Origin: Streptomyces ochraceiscleroticus
Lineage (GTDB): Bacteria > Actinomycetota > Actinomycetes > Streptomycetales > Streptomycetaceae
Direction: 5' to 3'
DNA: 64,000 nt
Assembly: GCF_000720485.1 (NCBI RefSeq)
Contig: NZ_JOAX01000011.1
Span: forward strand, 139,163-203,162
Under the pieces are notes generated by a model. It saw only the letters and a program-made list of their open reading frames with translations, did not search any database and was not told where the DNA came from. The position numbers and the translations under genes are program-made. Position 1 is the stretch's first letter, and every line of letters begins with the position of its first letter. Below are positions 1 to 8,700 of the stretch, piece by piece.

Positions 1-1
1 G

Positions 2-2482
2 GGATACTTCCTGGTCGTCGCGGACTTCATCATGTGGGCGAAGAACAACGGGATTGCCGTGGGACCGGGTCGTGGCTCGGCGGCCGGTTCGATCGTCGCG
101 TATGCGATGGGTATTACGGACCTTGATCCGATCGAGCACGGGCTGATCTTCGAGCGGTTCCTGAACCCCGAGCGTGTCTCCATGCCCGATGTCGACATCG
201 ACTTCGACGAGCGTCGGCGCGTCGAGGTGATCCGGTACGTCACCGAGAAGTACGGCGAGGACAAGGTCGCCATGATCGGTACGTACGGCAAGATCAAGGC
301 GAAGAACGCGATCAAGGACTCGGCCCGTGTGCTGGGCTACCCGTACGCGATGGGTGACCGGCTCACCAAGGCGATGCCCGCCGACGTCCTCGGCAAGGGC
401 ATCGACCTGGACGGCATCACCAACCCGGAGCACCCGCGCTACAGCGAGGCCGGCGAGATCCGGGGGATGTACGAGAACGAACCGGACGTGAAGAAGGTCA
501 TCGACACCGCCAAGGGTGTGGAGGGCCTGGTCCGGCAGATGGGTGTGCACGCGGCCGGCGTGATCATGTCCAGCGAGCCGATCGTGGACCACGCCCCGCT
601 CTGGACGCGGCACACCGACGGCGTGACGATCACACAGTGGGACTACCCCCAGTGCGAGTCGCTCGGCCTGCTGAAGATGGACTTCCTGGGCCTGCGCAAC
701 CTCACCATCATGGACGACGCCCGCAAGATGGTGGAGGCGAACAAGGGCGTCAAGCTGGACCTCCTGGAGATCCCGCTGGACGACCCCAAGACCTATGAGC
801 TGCTCTGTCGGGGTGACACGCTCGGCGTCTTCCAGTTCGACGGCGGCCCGATGCGTTCGCTGCTGCGCCAGATGCAGCCCGACAACTTCGAGGACATTTC
901 CGCCGTCTCGGCCCTGTACCGCCCGGGCCCGATGGGCATGAACTCCCACACCAACTACGCGGAGCGGAAGAACGGCCGCCAGGAGATCACGCCGATCCAC
1001 CCGGAGCTGGAGGAGCCGCTCAAGGAGGTCCTGGGCCTCACCTACGGCCTGATCGTCTACCAGGAGCAGGTCCAGAAGGCCGCCCAGATCGTCGCCGGGT
1101 ACTCCCTCGGTGAGGCGGACGTCCTCCGCCGCGTGATGGGCAAGAAGAAGCCCGAGGAGCTGGAGAAGAACTTCGTCCTCTTCCAGGCCGGTGCGCGGAA
1201 GAACGGCTTCTCCGACGAGGCCATCCAGGCGCTGTGGGACGTGCTGGTCCCGTTCGCCGGCTACGCGTTCAACAAGGCGCACTCCTCCGCGTACGGCCTG
1301 GTCACCTACTGGACCGCGTACCTCAAGGCGAACTACCCGGCCGAGTACATGTCCGCGCTGCTCACCTCGGTGCGCGACGACAAGGACAAGTCGGCGGTCT
1401 ATCTGAACGAGTGCCGCAAGATGGGCATCAAGGTGCTCCCGCCGAACGTCAACGAGTCCGAGCCGAACTTCGCGGCCCAGGGCGACGACGTGATCCTCTT
1501 TGGTCTTTCGGCGATCCGTAACGTCGGTACGAACGTCGTCGAAGCGATCATCCGCGCCCGCAAGTCCAAGGGGAAGTTCTCCTCCTTCCCGGACTACCTC
1601 GACAAGGTCGAGGCGGTGGTCTGCAACAAGCGCACCACCGAGTCGCTGATCAAGGCCGGCGCCTTCGACGAGATGGGCCACACCCGCAAGGGCCTCACCG
1701 CGCACTACGAAACGATGATCGACAACGTCGTGCAGGTGAAGCGCAAGGAGGCCGAGGGACAGTTCGACCTCTTCGGCGGGATGGGCGACGCCGCCGACGA
1801 CAGCGGCCCCGGCTTCGGCCTGGACGTGGAGTTCTCCGACGTCGAGTGGGACAAGACGTATCTGCTCGCGCAGGAGCGGGAGATGCTGGGTCTGTACGTC
1901 TCGGACCATCCGCTGTTCGGTCTTGAGCACGTACTGTCCGACAAGGCGGACGCCGCGATCGCGCAGCTCACCGGCGGCGACTACTCGGACGGCTCGATCG
2001 TCACCATCGGCGGCATCATCTCCGGCCTGCAGCGCAAGATGACCAAGCAGGGCAACGCCTGGGCGATCGCCACCGTCGAGGACCTGGCCGGCTCCATCGA
2101 CTGCATGTTCTTCCCGGCGACGTACCAGCTCGTCTCCACCCAGCTCGTCGAGGACGCGATCGTCTTCGTCAAGGGCCGACTGGACAAGCGCGAGGACATC
2201 CCGCGGCTGGTCGCCATGGAGATGATGATCCCCGACCTCTCGGACGCGGGGACGAACGCGCCGCTGACGATCACCATCCCGACGCTCAAGGTCACCCCGC
2301 CGCTGGTCGAGAAGCTGGGCGACGTGCTGAACCAGCACCGTGGCTCGACGGAGGTGCGGATCAAGCTGCAGGGCACGCGGAAGACGACCGTGCTGCGGCT
2401 GGACAAGCACCGCGTCACCGCCGACCCGTCGCTCTTCGGCGACCTGAAGGTGCTGCTCGGCGCCTCCTGCCTGACCGGCTGA
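2..2482 (+). CDS. dnaE: DNA polymerase III alpha subunit, 5'-truncated by the contig edge
   Basis: Replicative DNA polymerase catalytic subunit. The frame is open from base 2, so about 826 residues remain of a protein usually near 1180; the PHP domain and part of the palm are missing. The PGRGSAAGS motif is at residues 22-30 of the fragment, and the catalytic PDVDIDFDERR motif with its essential Asp pair follows about 40 residues later. The finger, helix-hairpin-helix and C-terminal OB-fold regions follow (the OB fold near IVTIGGIISG). The OB fold and C-terminal tail indicate the essential DnaE1 rather than the error-prone DnaE2/ImuC type. A strong hairpin lies 19 bases after the stop. Confidence 0.97.
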   Translation, partial: GYFLVVADFIMWAKNNGIAVGPGRGSAAGSIVAYAMGITDLDPIEHGLIFERFLNPERVSMPDVDIDFDERRRVEVIRYVTEKYGEDKVAMIGTYGKIKAKNAIKDSARVLGYPYAMGDRLTKAMPADVLGKGIDLDGITNPEHPRYSEAGEIRGMYENEPDVKKVIDTAKGVEGLVRQMGVHAAGVIMSSEPIVDHAPLWTRHTDGVTITQWDYPQCESLGLLKMDFLGLRNLTIMDDARKMVEANKGVKLDLLEIPLDDPKTYELLCRGDTLGVFQFDGGPMRSLLRQMQPDNFEDISAVSALYRPGPMGMNSHTNYAERKNGRQEITPIHPELEEPLKEVLGLTYGLIVYQEQVQKAAQIVAGYSLGEADVLRRVMGKKKPEELEKNFVLFQAGARKNGFSDEAIQALWDVLVPFAGYAFNKAHSSAYGLVTYWTAYLKANYPAEYMSALLTSVRDDKDKSAVYLNECRKMGIKVLPPNVNESEPNFAAQGDDVILFGLSAIRNVGTNVVEAIIRARKSKGKFSSFPDYLDKVEAVVCNKRTTESLIKAGAFDEMGHTRKGLTAHYETMIDNVVQVKRKEAEGQFDLFGGMGDAADDSGPGFGLDVEFSDVEWDKTYLLAQEREMLGLYVSDHPLFGLEHVLSDKADAAIAQLTGGDYSDGSIVTIGGIISGLQRKMTKQGNAWAIATVEDLAGSIDCMFFPATYQLVSTQLVEDAIVFVKGRLDKREDIPRLVAMEMMIPDLSDAGTNAPLTITIPTLKVTPPLVEKLGDVLNQHRGSTEVRIKLQGTRKTTVLRLDKHRVTADPSLFGDLKVLLGASCLTG

Positions 2483-2500
2483 CGCCGTACGCACACGGCA

Positions 2501-2540
2501 CGAGGGGCGCGTCCCGGGAACTCCCGGGGCGCGCCCCTCG
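2501..2540 (+). terminator. Intrinsic-type hairpin after dnaE
   Basis: 18-base arms at 2501-2518 and 2523-2540 pair with a single G-T wobble around a 4-base loop (aact). There is no U-tract, which is usual for Streptomyces terminators. It sits between dnaE and the convergent small gene, so it may serve both strands. Confidence 0.85.
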
Positions 2541-2558
2541 CGCAAGGTGCGGCGCCGG

Positions 2559-2732
2559 TCAGTTGTGGCCGAAGCGGCGCTCGCGGTGCTTGCGGGCGAC
2601 GTCGCCCGGTGTTGCCGTGGCGGCCGACCTGGCCTGTGCTTCCATCGCCGACTGCTGTGCCTGCTGCTGTCCGCGCTCCGCCTGCTCGGCGGCCTTCTGA
2701 CTGCGGTCCCGGCTCTTCTTGTTCTTGGCCAT
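2559..2732 (-). CDS. Small hydrophilic Lys/Gln/Ala-rich protein
   Basis: 57 residues beginning MAKNKKSRDRSQ and rich in Lys, Arg, Gln and Ala, with no membrane segment or cysteine. The start is chosen because a perfect GGAGG stands 8-12 bases upstream of the ATG on the minus strand; the frame stays open further upstream but without another good ribosome site. Similar small basic proteins next to dnaE are familiar from other Streptomyces, but I know no function. The helical, highly charged composition would suit a nucleic-acid-associated or disordered protein; that is inference only. Confidence 0.75.
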   Translation of the reverse strand: MAKNKKSRDRSQKAAEQAERGQQQAQQSAMEAQARSAATATPGDVARKHRERRFGHN

Positions 2733-2916
2733 GATCGTGCCTCCTGAGGGGGATCCTGGGATCGGGGCCGAAGCCAGAGTTACACGCCGGGTAAAGGAGT
2801 GCATTCCGGGCAATTCTCTTGGGTGAGGCGGAGTGTCGGCGGCAGGATCGCGCCGGCGGCGGCGTAAAGCGCCACGCCGATGATCGAGTTCCGGCAGATA
2901 ACCCCCGCCCGGTCGG

Positions 2917-2946
2917 GCAGACTCGAGGAAAGCAGACTCGACGAAA
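2917..2946 (+). repeat. Tandem 15-bp repeat, two copies
   Basis: Units at 2917-2931 and 2932-2946 (GCAGACTCGAGGAAA) differ at one base; a decayed third copy may begin at 2947. It lies 75-105 bases before the NYN-domain gene, in its promoter or leader region. Confidence 0.8.
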
Positions 2947-3021
2947 GCCGAGGACACCTCAGCCGACAGGCCGAGCCGGGGGGCGACCGGACCGCAGGAC
3001 CTTTAGGGAAGAGGGTGGAAC

Positions 3022-4371
3022 GTGGACCGCTGCGTCGTCCTGGTGGACGCCGGGTATTTGCTGGGCGCCGCCGCGAGCCTGCTGGCCGGAGAGCCCGCCC
3101 GGTCCCGGATCACGGTTGATCACGCCGCCCTCATCCAGGGCCTGCGCGAGCGCGCCGAGGCCGATACCGAGCAGAAGCTGCTGCGCATCTACTGGTTCGA
3201 CGGCGCCCCCGACCGGGTGCCGCAGCCCGAACACCGCAGGCTGCGGGTGATGCCCCGGGTCACGGTGCGGCTGGGCGCCCTGACCCGCAGCGACGGCCGC
3301 TGGGCACAGAAGGGCGTGGACGCGGCGATGCACGCCGAGCTCACCGAACTGGCCAGGAACCGCGCCTGCTCCGACATCGTTCTGGTCACCGGCGACGGCG
3401 ACCTGCTGCCCGGCCTGATGTCGGCCAAGGAGCACGGCGTGGCCGTACACCTCTGGGCCGTCCAGGCTGCCGACGGGGACTACAACCAGTCCGAGGACCT
3501 GGTCGCCGAGGCCGACGAGCGCCGGGTGCTGGACCGCGCGTGGATCACCCGCGCGGTGCGCGCCAAGGACATCAGCGGCGTCTGCCCGCCCTCCTCCGTG
3601 CCGCGTACGGAAATCGGCGCGATCCTCTCGGCGCCGCTGCCGGAATCCGCGGTCGCCGCTGCCGCTGCCGCCTCGGCGGCCGCCCAGGACGGCGACCACC
3701 CGCACCACCACCACCACCACCGCGAACGCAACGGCACGGCCCGGCCCGCGCATGTCCCGCGCGCCGACGCGCACGACGGCGCGGCACCGGCCGGGCCCAC
3801 CACGGCGGACGGCACCTGCACGGAGGACCGCGACGCCGAGGCGGGCGCCGCCGCGGCCGGCACCAAGGGCGTGCCCACCCCCAAGGACCTCGCGGGCCTC
3901 GGCAAGAACCACACGACACCGCCCGCGGGGACCCCCGTGCCCGCCGCCGCGACGCTCCGCTGGTCCTCCGACAAGGGCTGGGTGGAACGGGCCGGCGGGC
4001 CGGTCGGCGAGCCGCCGGAGACCGCCTCGCTGCCCACCCTCGCCCAGCTCACCAGCGCCGAACAACGCTGGGCCGACCGCGAGGAGGACATCACCGCGGT
4101 CGGCGGCGACCCCTTCGAGGTCGGCCAGGTCTTCGCCCGCCGCTGGACCGAACGCCTCAGCGACACCGCACACCTCCAGCAGCTCTCCACGGAGTACCCG
4201 CGCATCCCGCACCGCATCGACGGCGAGCTGCTGCGCTACGCCGCCCGGTTCGGGCTGCTCGCGCACAAGGACGACCAGATCGACGAGCACGACCGGTACG
4301 CCATCCGGGCCGGGTTCTGGCGCGAGGTGGACCTGCGCACGGCCGCCGAGCACGCGCCGGCGGCCGACTGA
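3022..4371 (+). CDS. NYN domain-containing protein (putative PIN-like RNase)
   Basis: 449 residues from a GTG preceded by a GAGGGTGG ribosome site. Residues 1-170 form a NYN/PIN-like domain: VLVDAGYLL carries the first acidic residue, GVDAAMHAEL the central Asp, and LVTGDGDLLPGL the pair near residue 125. These are the metal-binding aspartates of this nuclease fold. A disordered Ala/His/Pro-rich linker follows, with a run of six or more His near residue 235. The C-terminal 120 residues form a conserved acidic and basic helical region of unknown role. The family is implicated in RNA processing; the substrate is unknown. It is followed 64 bases later by an independently promoted ABC transporter. 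Confidence 0.85.
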   Translation: MDRCVVLVDAGYLLGAAASLLAGEPARSRITVDHAALIQGLRERAEADTEQKLLRIYWFDGAPDRVPQPEHRRLRVMPRVTVRLGALTRSDGRWAQKGVDAAMHAELTELARNRACSDIVLVTGDGDLLPGLMSAKEHGVAVHLWAVQAADGDYNQSEDLVAEADERRVLDRAWITRAVRAKDISGVCPPSSVPRTEIGAILSAPLPESAVAAAAAASAAAQDGDHPHHHHHHRERNGTARPAHVPRADAHDGAAPAGPTTADGTCTEDRDAEAGAAAAGTKGVPTPKDLAGLGKNHTTPPAGTPVPAAATLRWSSDKGWVERAGGPVGEPPETASLPTLAQLTSAEQRWADREEDITAVGGDPFEVGQVFARRWTERLSDTAHLQQLSTEYPRIPHRIDGELLRYAARFGLLAHKDDQIDEHDRYAIRAGFWREVDLRTAAEHAPAAD

Positions 4372-4421
4372 CCGCGCCGCCCGCCGGCCGCCCCGCGGGC
4401 GGCGGGCCGACGGCGGGCGCG

Positions 4422-4427
4422 TACCCT
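4422..4427 (+). promoter_or_regulatory. -10 box for a probably leaderless transcript (ABC ATPase)
   Basis: TACCCT (A at position 2, T at 6) ends 8 bases before the GTG at 4436, which has no ribosome site; transcription would start at or next to the start codon. Confidence 0.5.
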
Positions 4428-4435
4428 CGTTCCTC

Positions 4436-5461
4436 GTGAGGACGGGCACAAAAGCGGGCACACAGCAGGCCGCGGACGGCGGGACCGTCGTGGCCGTGCG
4501 GGATCTGGTCAAGACGTATCCCGCGGTGCGCGGGCGCCGCGGCGCTGCCGACGTGCCCGCCGTACGCGCCAGCGACGGGATCGACCTGGACATCCGGGGC
4601 GGTGAGATCTTCGGCCTGCTGGGCCCCAACGGCGCCGGCAAGTCCACCCTGGTACGGCAGCTCACCGGGCTGCTGCGGCCGGACTCCGGCAGCGTCACCG
4701 TGCTCGGCCACGACATCGTGCGCCACCCCGAGCGGGCCGCCCGGCTGCTGGCCTACCTCGGCCAGGAGTCCACCGCGCTGGACGAGATGACCGTGGCGCT
4801 GGCCGTGGAGACCACCGGCCGGCTGCGCGGCCTGGAGACCCGCGCGGCGCGCGGCGAGCGGGACGCCGTCCTCGACGAACTGGGGCTCGCGAAGATCGCC
4901 GGCAGCCCGCTGAAGAAGCTGTCCGGGGGCCAGCGGCGGCTGGCCTGCTTCGCCACCGCCCTGGTGGGCGAGCGCCCGCTGCTGGTCCTGGACGAGCCGA
5001 CGACCGGCATGGACCCTCTCGCGCGGCGCGCGGTGTGGTCGGCCGTGGACCGGCGGCGCGCCGAGCGCGGCGCCACCGTCCTGCTCGTCACCCACAACGT
5101 CCTTGAGGCGGAGACCGTACTGGACCGGGTCGCGGTGATCGACCGCGGCCGGGTCATCGCCTGCGACACGCCCGGCGGCCTGAAGGAAATGGTCGGCGAG
5201 GAAGTACGCGTCGAGCTGGTCTGGCGCGACCGCGCCCCGCTGGACGTGCCCGAGGTCGCCCGGCTCGGCGAGCACGCGCGCCAGAACGGGCGGCGCTGGA
5301 CGCTGCGGCTGGCACCGGACGAGGCCCGGGCCGCGGTGGCCGCGGTCACCGGCGGGCCCGCCTTCGCGGCGCTGGACGATTTCACGCTCGCCACGCCCAG
5401 CCTGGAGGATGTCTATCTCGCCCTCGGCGGGCGGACTGAGGAAGGCTTGGTGAAGGCGTGA
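4436..5461 (+). CDS. ABC transporter ATP-binding protein
   Basis: 341-residue ATPase of the DrrA/CcmA-like type. It has Walker A (GPNGAGKST, near residue 65), the signature LSGGQRR, Walker B LLVLDEPTTGMD and the switch-His segment LLVTHN, followed by an extra C-terminal domain typical of drug- or lipid-export ATPases. Upstream codons in frame overlap the NYN gene region and are not coding-like, so the GTG with a leaderless-type promoter was chosen. It pairs with the permease 37 bases downstream as a two-gene exporter; the substrate cannot be told from sequence. Confidence 0.9.
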   Translation: MRTGTKAGTQQAADGGTVVAVRDLVKTYPAVRGRRGAADVPAVRASDGIDLDIRGGEIFGLLGPNGAGKSTLVRQLTGLLRPDSGSVTVLGHDIVRHPERAARLLAYLGQESTALDEMTVALAVETTGRLRGLETRAARGERDAVLDELGLAKIAGSPLKKLSGGQRRLACFATALVGERPLLVLDEPTTGMDPLARRAVWSAVDRRRAERGATVLLVTHNVLEAETVLDRVAVIDRGRVIACDTPGGLKEMVGEEVRVELVWRDRAPLDVPEVARLGEHARQNGRRWTLRLAPDEARAAVAAVTGGPAFAALDDFTLATPSLEDVYLALGGRTEEGLVKA

Positions 5462-5498
5462 GAGCGGCCCGGCCGGAACGGAAGAGGAGCGGCGCGGC

Positions 5499-6323
5499 GT
5501 GAGTGTGGTTTCTGCGGAGGCGGTGACCGGCGGGCGGGCCGGTGCCGGGACCCCCGACGTCCCGGCGGCGGCAGAGCTGGCGCCGCGCGCGCGGCTGCGC
5601 CCGGCGCTGGCCGCCGTGTACCGCGCGCAGCTCTCCCGGGCCCGGGTCGCCCGCATCCCGCTGCTGTTCGTCGCCACCTTCCAGTCCGTCGGGATCATGG
5701 TCCTGATGCGCGGTGTCGCGGACGGGCCGGAGGAGGCGCGGGCCGTGGTGTCCGGGTCCAGCGTGCTCGTCGTGGCGTTCGTGGCGCTGAACCTGCTCGC
5801 GCAGTACTTCGGCCAACTGCGGGCCGGCGGCGGCCTGGACCACTACGCCACGCTGCCGGTGCCGCCGGCGGCCGTGGTGCTGGGCGCGGCGGCCGCATAC
5901 GCCTCCTTCACCGTGCCGGGCGCGGTGGTCACCGCGGTGGCCGGCAGCGTCCTCTTCCAACTGCCGCTGACGAACCTCTGGGTACTCGTCGCGGTCATCC
6001 CGCTTTCCGGTGCGGCGCTTTCGGGTCTGGGCGCCGCGCTCGGGCTGCTCGCGCCCCGCCAGGAACTGGCCACGCTCCTCGGCCAGCTCGGCATGTCGGC
6101 GGCGCTGCTGCTCGGCGTCCTGCCGGCCGGCCGGCTGCCCGCGGTCATCGGCTACGCGCGCGACCTGCTGCCCTCCACGTACGGCGTGGAGGCGCTGGCA
6201 CACAGCTTCGAGGCGCACCCCGACTGGCTGCTGATCTGCGCCGATCTGGGTGTCTGCGCCGGGGTCGGCGTGCTCTCGCTGGCCGTGGCGACGTGGGCGT
6301 ACCGCCGGGCGGCCGTGCGGTGA
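5499..6323 (+). CDS. ABC transporter permease (ABC-2 type)
   Basis: 274 residues with a hydrophilic N-terminal arm of about 45 residues and then roughly six membrane segments, the pattern of ABC-2 permeases paired with DrrA-like ATPases. A GAGGAG ribosome site precedes the GTG. Its stop codon is followed directly by the DUF2567 gene region; if the more upstream GTG at 6320 is used, the two genes overlap by GTGA and are translationally coupled. Confidence 0.85.
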   Translation: MSVVSAEAVTGGRAGAGTPDVPAAAELAPRARLRPALAAVYRAQLSRARVARIPLLFVATFQSVGIMVLMRGVADGPEEARAVVSGSSVLVVAFVALNLLAQYFGQLRAGGGLDHYATLPVPPAAVVLGAAAAYASFTVPGAVVTAVAGSVLFQLPLTNLWVLVAVIPLSGAALSGLGAALGLLAPRQELATLLGQLGMSAALLLGVLPAGRLPAVIGYARDLLPSTYGVEALAHSFEAHPDWLLICADLGVCAGVGVLSLAVATWAYRRAAVR

Positions 6324-6388
6324 CCGAACAAGGCGGGCCGACCGGGCCGGAGAAGCGTCCTGCCGCCGGTGGCGCGGCCGGGACCTGG

Positions 6389-6394
6389 CACGAT
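6389..6394 (+). promoter_or_regulatory. Candidate leaderless -10 box (DUF2567 gene)
   Basis: CACGAT followed by 6 bases and then the GTG at 6401. It supports 6401 over the overlapping GTG at 6320, though both remain possible. Confidence 0.35.
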
Positions 6395-6400
6395 GGCGGG

Positions 6401-7096
6401 GTGAGTGCACCGCTGACCCCGCCCGACCGTCCGTCGAACCAGCAGCCGGGGGACACCCGCGCCCCGTGGGCCCGGCCTGCGACCGAGGAGGACTCCGTGC
6501 CGACGTCCCCACAGGAGTACGGCGGGCCCGGCGCCCGCCCCCTGGACGGGGACGACGGCCCCGGTCTCCGCAGCGAGCTGCGGGAAGCCGTGCTGATCGT
6601 GCTGGTCACGACGGTGTGCGGGGTGCTGCTCGGCGTGCTGTGGGCGTGGCTGGCGCCGCATGTGCCGCTGATCTCGGACGGCCGGGCCGTCTATCTGAAG
6701 AACGCCGAGGGCGAGGAGTCGGTCGGAGCCGACGGCACGTTCATGCTCCTCGGGCTGGCACTGGGCGTGCTGAGCGCGGCGGTGGTCTTCCTGTGGCGGC
6801 GGCGCGGCGGCGTGCCGCTGGTGGTGGCACTGGTGGTCGGCGGGCTGCTGGGTTCGGTGCTCGCCTGGCGGCTGGGGATGCTGCTGGGTCCGGAGCAGGA
6901 CGTGGTGGCGCACGCCAAGGCGGTGGGCAAGGGCGTGGCCTTCGACGCGCCGCTGCGGCTGCAGGCCAAGGGCGCGCTGCTGGCCTGGCCGATCGGCGCC
7001 GCGCTGGCGCAACTGCTGCTGACGGGGATGTTCGGGCCGCGCGACCCCGAGCCGTTCGAGCCGGACTGGCACGCGCCGCAGCCGCCGAGGGACTGA
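6401..7096 (+). CDS. DUF2567-type membrane protein
   Basis: 231 residues: a Pro-rich hydrophilic N-terminus of about 60 residues, then about four hydrophobic segments (for example AVLIVLVTTVCGVLLGVL). An extracytoplasmic stretch between the first two segments carries the conserved SDGRAVYL and EESVGADGTF motifs. This is the architecture of the actinobacterial DUF2567 family, of unknown function. Alternative starts are GTG 6320 (overlapping the permease stop) and GTG 6497. The stop codon is inside a direct repeat (7087-7123). Confidence 0.75.
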   Translation: MSAPLTPPDRPSNQQPGDTRAPWARPATEEDSVPTSPQEYGGPGARPLDGDDGPGLRSELREAVLIVLVTTVCGVLLGVLWAWLAPHVPLISDGRAVYLKNAEGEESVGADGTFMLLGLALGVLSAAVVFLWRRRGGVPLVVALVVGGLLGSVLAWRLGMLLGPEQDVVAHAKAVGKGVAFDAPLRLQAKGALLAWPIGAALAQLLLTGMFGPRDPEPFEPDWHAPQPPRD

Positions 7097-7123
7097 CGCC
7101 CCAGGAGTGCTGAGGGACTGACG
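7087..7123 (+). repeat. Direct repeat of 12 bp, period 25, across a stop codon
   Basis: GAGGGACTGACG occurs at 7087-7098 and again at 7112-7123. The first copy contains the DUF2567 stop codon TGA (7094-7096). Confidence 0.8.
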
Positions 7124-7160
7124 TCCCGGGGGCCGCGGCGCGCGGTCGCGGGGTGCGGGG

Positions 7161-7235
7161 CTACGCCGGCCGGCGGCCGTGGTTGGCGCGGCCCTTCTTG
7201 ATGCGCCACTTGCGCTTGCGGGTCTTCTTCGACAT
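7161..7235 (-). CDS. bL37: 50S ribosomal protein bL37 (24 residues)
   Basis: The minus strand encodes 24 residues, MSKKTRKRKWRIKK followed by GRANHGRRPA, with a GAGGAGG ribosome site 4 bases before the ATG. Length, extreme basicity and the ANHG(K/R)RP ending match the small actinobacterial large-subunit protein bL37 first seen in mycobacterial ribosome structures. It is too short for most gene finders. In the ribosome this protein binds 23S rRNA. Assignment rests on motif recognition from memory. Confidence 0.82.
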   Translation of the reverse strand: MSKKTRKRKWRIKKGRANHGRRPA

Positions 7236-7334
7236 GGGACCTCCTCGGTCGGGGTCCCTACGGGTACTAGTCGCGGTGGCGGGCGCCGTAAAGGGTGCGC
7301 GTCGGCCGTACGAGTACGGCTCGGCGCCGGTGCC

Positions 7335-7835
7335 TCAGGCCCGGCCGATCGGCGCGAAGACCGCCTCGGTGAGCCTCGCCAGGTCCTTGGGGGACAGCTC
7401 GACCTCCAGGCCGCGGCGGCCCGCCGAGACGCAGAGGGTGGTCAGGGCCTCCGCAGAGGAGTCCAGTACGGTGCGGAGCTTCTTGCGCTGGCCGAGGGGC
7501 GAGATGCCGCCGCGTACGTAGCCCGTGGTGCGCTCGGCGAGCGCGGGGTCGGCCATGGTGGCGCGCTTGCCGCCGACCGCGGCCGCGAGGGCCTTGAGGT
7601 CCAGCGAGCCGGAGACGGGCACGACGGCCACCGTCAGCGTGCCGTCCACGTCCGCCAGCAGCGTCTTGAAGACCTGGTCGGGGGAGACGCCGAGGGCCTG
7701 GGCCGCCTCCTCGCCGTACGAGGCGGTGGCGGGGTCGTGCTCGTAGGCGTGCGTGGTGAAGGAGACGCCCGCCTGAGTCAGGGCGACCGTCGCGGGGGTG
7801 CCGCCCTGCTTGCCGTTCTTGGACTTCTTCGCCAC
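7335..7835 (-). CDS. ybaK: YbaK/EbsC family Cys-tRNA(Pro) deacylase
   Basis: 166 residues forming a single YbaK/ProX-like editing domain. The segments VFKTLLADVDG, the central GKRATMADPALAERTTGYVRGGISPLGQ and the terminal strands are typical; the conserved Lys in FKTL is the catalytic-type lysine. The family hydrolyses Cys-tRNA(Pro) made by prolyl-tRNA synthetase in error. The gene follows the LON-domain gene by 15 bases, so the two are probably co-transcribed. Confidence 0.9.
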   Translation of the reverse strand: MAKKSKNGKQGGTPATVALTQAGVSFTTHAYEHDPATASYGEEAAQALGVSPDQVFKTLLADVDGTLTVAVVPVSGSLDLKALAAAVGGKRATMADPALAERTTGYVRGGISPLGQRKKLRTVLDSSAEALTTLCVSAGRRGLEVELSPKDLARLTEAVFAPIGRA

Positions 7836-7850
7836 CGTCTCGGCCTCGTG

Positions 7851-8624
7851 TCAGTTCGGGCTGGTCGGCTGCCGGGTGAGGTCCACGGCCGGCAGCGACG
7901 GGAGCTTACCGATCACGGCGGTCTCCTGGCGCAGCATTTTCAGCTCCTGGGCGAGACGGGACGCGACGTCCGCGGCCTCCAGGAGCTGCTGCTTGCGCGG
8001 TACGTCCAGGACGGTCGCGGCGGCCACCAGGTAGGACAGGACGGCCGGGTCGTCGGGGAGCTCCTGGGAGCTGGTCACCGTGCGCTCGTTCGCCCAGGCC
8101 AGCTTCTTCTGGTACGTGCGGAACGCCCGTTCCACGCCGACGGCGAGGGCGCCCGCGCCCTCCCCTTCTTCCTCCTCCAGCGGCTCGATCTCGCCGGTGA
8201 GGTAGGGCCCGGAGGTGTCGACGGAGAGCAGCCGGAAGCGGGTGGTGCCGGTGGTCAGCACCTCGTAGGAGGTGTTCTCGTCGCTGCCCTCCGGTGCCGG
8301 GCCCGCGGTGGCGCCCTTCTCCTGGATGGTGGCCGCGTCCGCGACGCAGCCGATGGGGTGAAAGGCGCGGATCGGGTCGTCGCCGAAGCCGGCCGCCGCG
8401 CCCTTGTCGGGGAGCGCGGTGCTGTCGGGCATCCCGGGGGCGGTGGCGGCGACCTCGCGGCCGTCGCGGATCGCGACGACTCCGAAGCGGCGCTCGTCCT
8501 CCGGGAGGTCGAGCAGGTCCCGCATCAGAGCTCGGTACCGCGCTTCGAAAATGTTCAGCGGAAGCACGAGGCCCGGGAACAGCACCGTGTTCAGCGGGAA
8601 GAGCGGTAGGCGCACGGAGGTCAC
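7851..8624 (-). CDS. LON peptidase substrate-binding domain protein
   Basis: 257 residues starting VTSVRLPLFPLNTVLFPG, the hallmark opening of the LON N-terminal (PUA-like) domain. There is no AAA+ or protease domain, so it is a stand-alone LON-N protein with a helical C-terminal half. Such proteins are common in actinobacteria and of unknown role, perhaps substrate recognition in protein quality control. The GTG start is supported by a leaderless-type -10 box; an upstream in-frame extension looks non-coding. Confidence 0.85.
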   Translation of the reverse strand: MTSVRLPLFPLNTVLFPGLVLPLNIFEARYRALMRDLLDLPEDERRFGVVAIRDGREVAATAPGMPDSTALPDKGAAAGFGDDPIRAFHPIGCVADAATIQEKGATAGPAPEGSDENTSYEVLTTGTTRFRLLSVDTSGPYLTGEIEPLEEEEGEGAGALAVGVERAFRTYQKKLAWANERTVTSSQELPDDPAVLSYLVAAATVLDVPRKQQLLEAADVASRLAQELKMLRQETAVIGKLPSLPAVDLTRQPTSPN

Positions 8625-8632
8625 AGCCCGTA

Positions 8633-8638
8633 AGCCTA
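8633..8638 (-). promoter_or_regulatory. Leaderless -10 box (LON-domain gene)
   Basis: TAGGCT on the minus strand, then 8 bases, then the GTG at 8624; no ribosome site is present. Confidence 0.55.
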
Positions 8639-8700
8639 AATGGTCGGCGGCGCCCCCGGAGGGGCCGGGCGTCACAGGAGTGTTTCCCGGCCCCAGCGGT

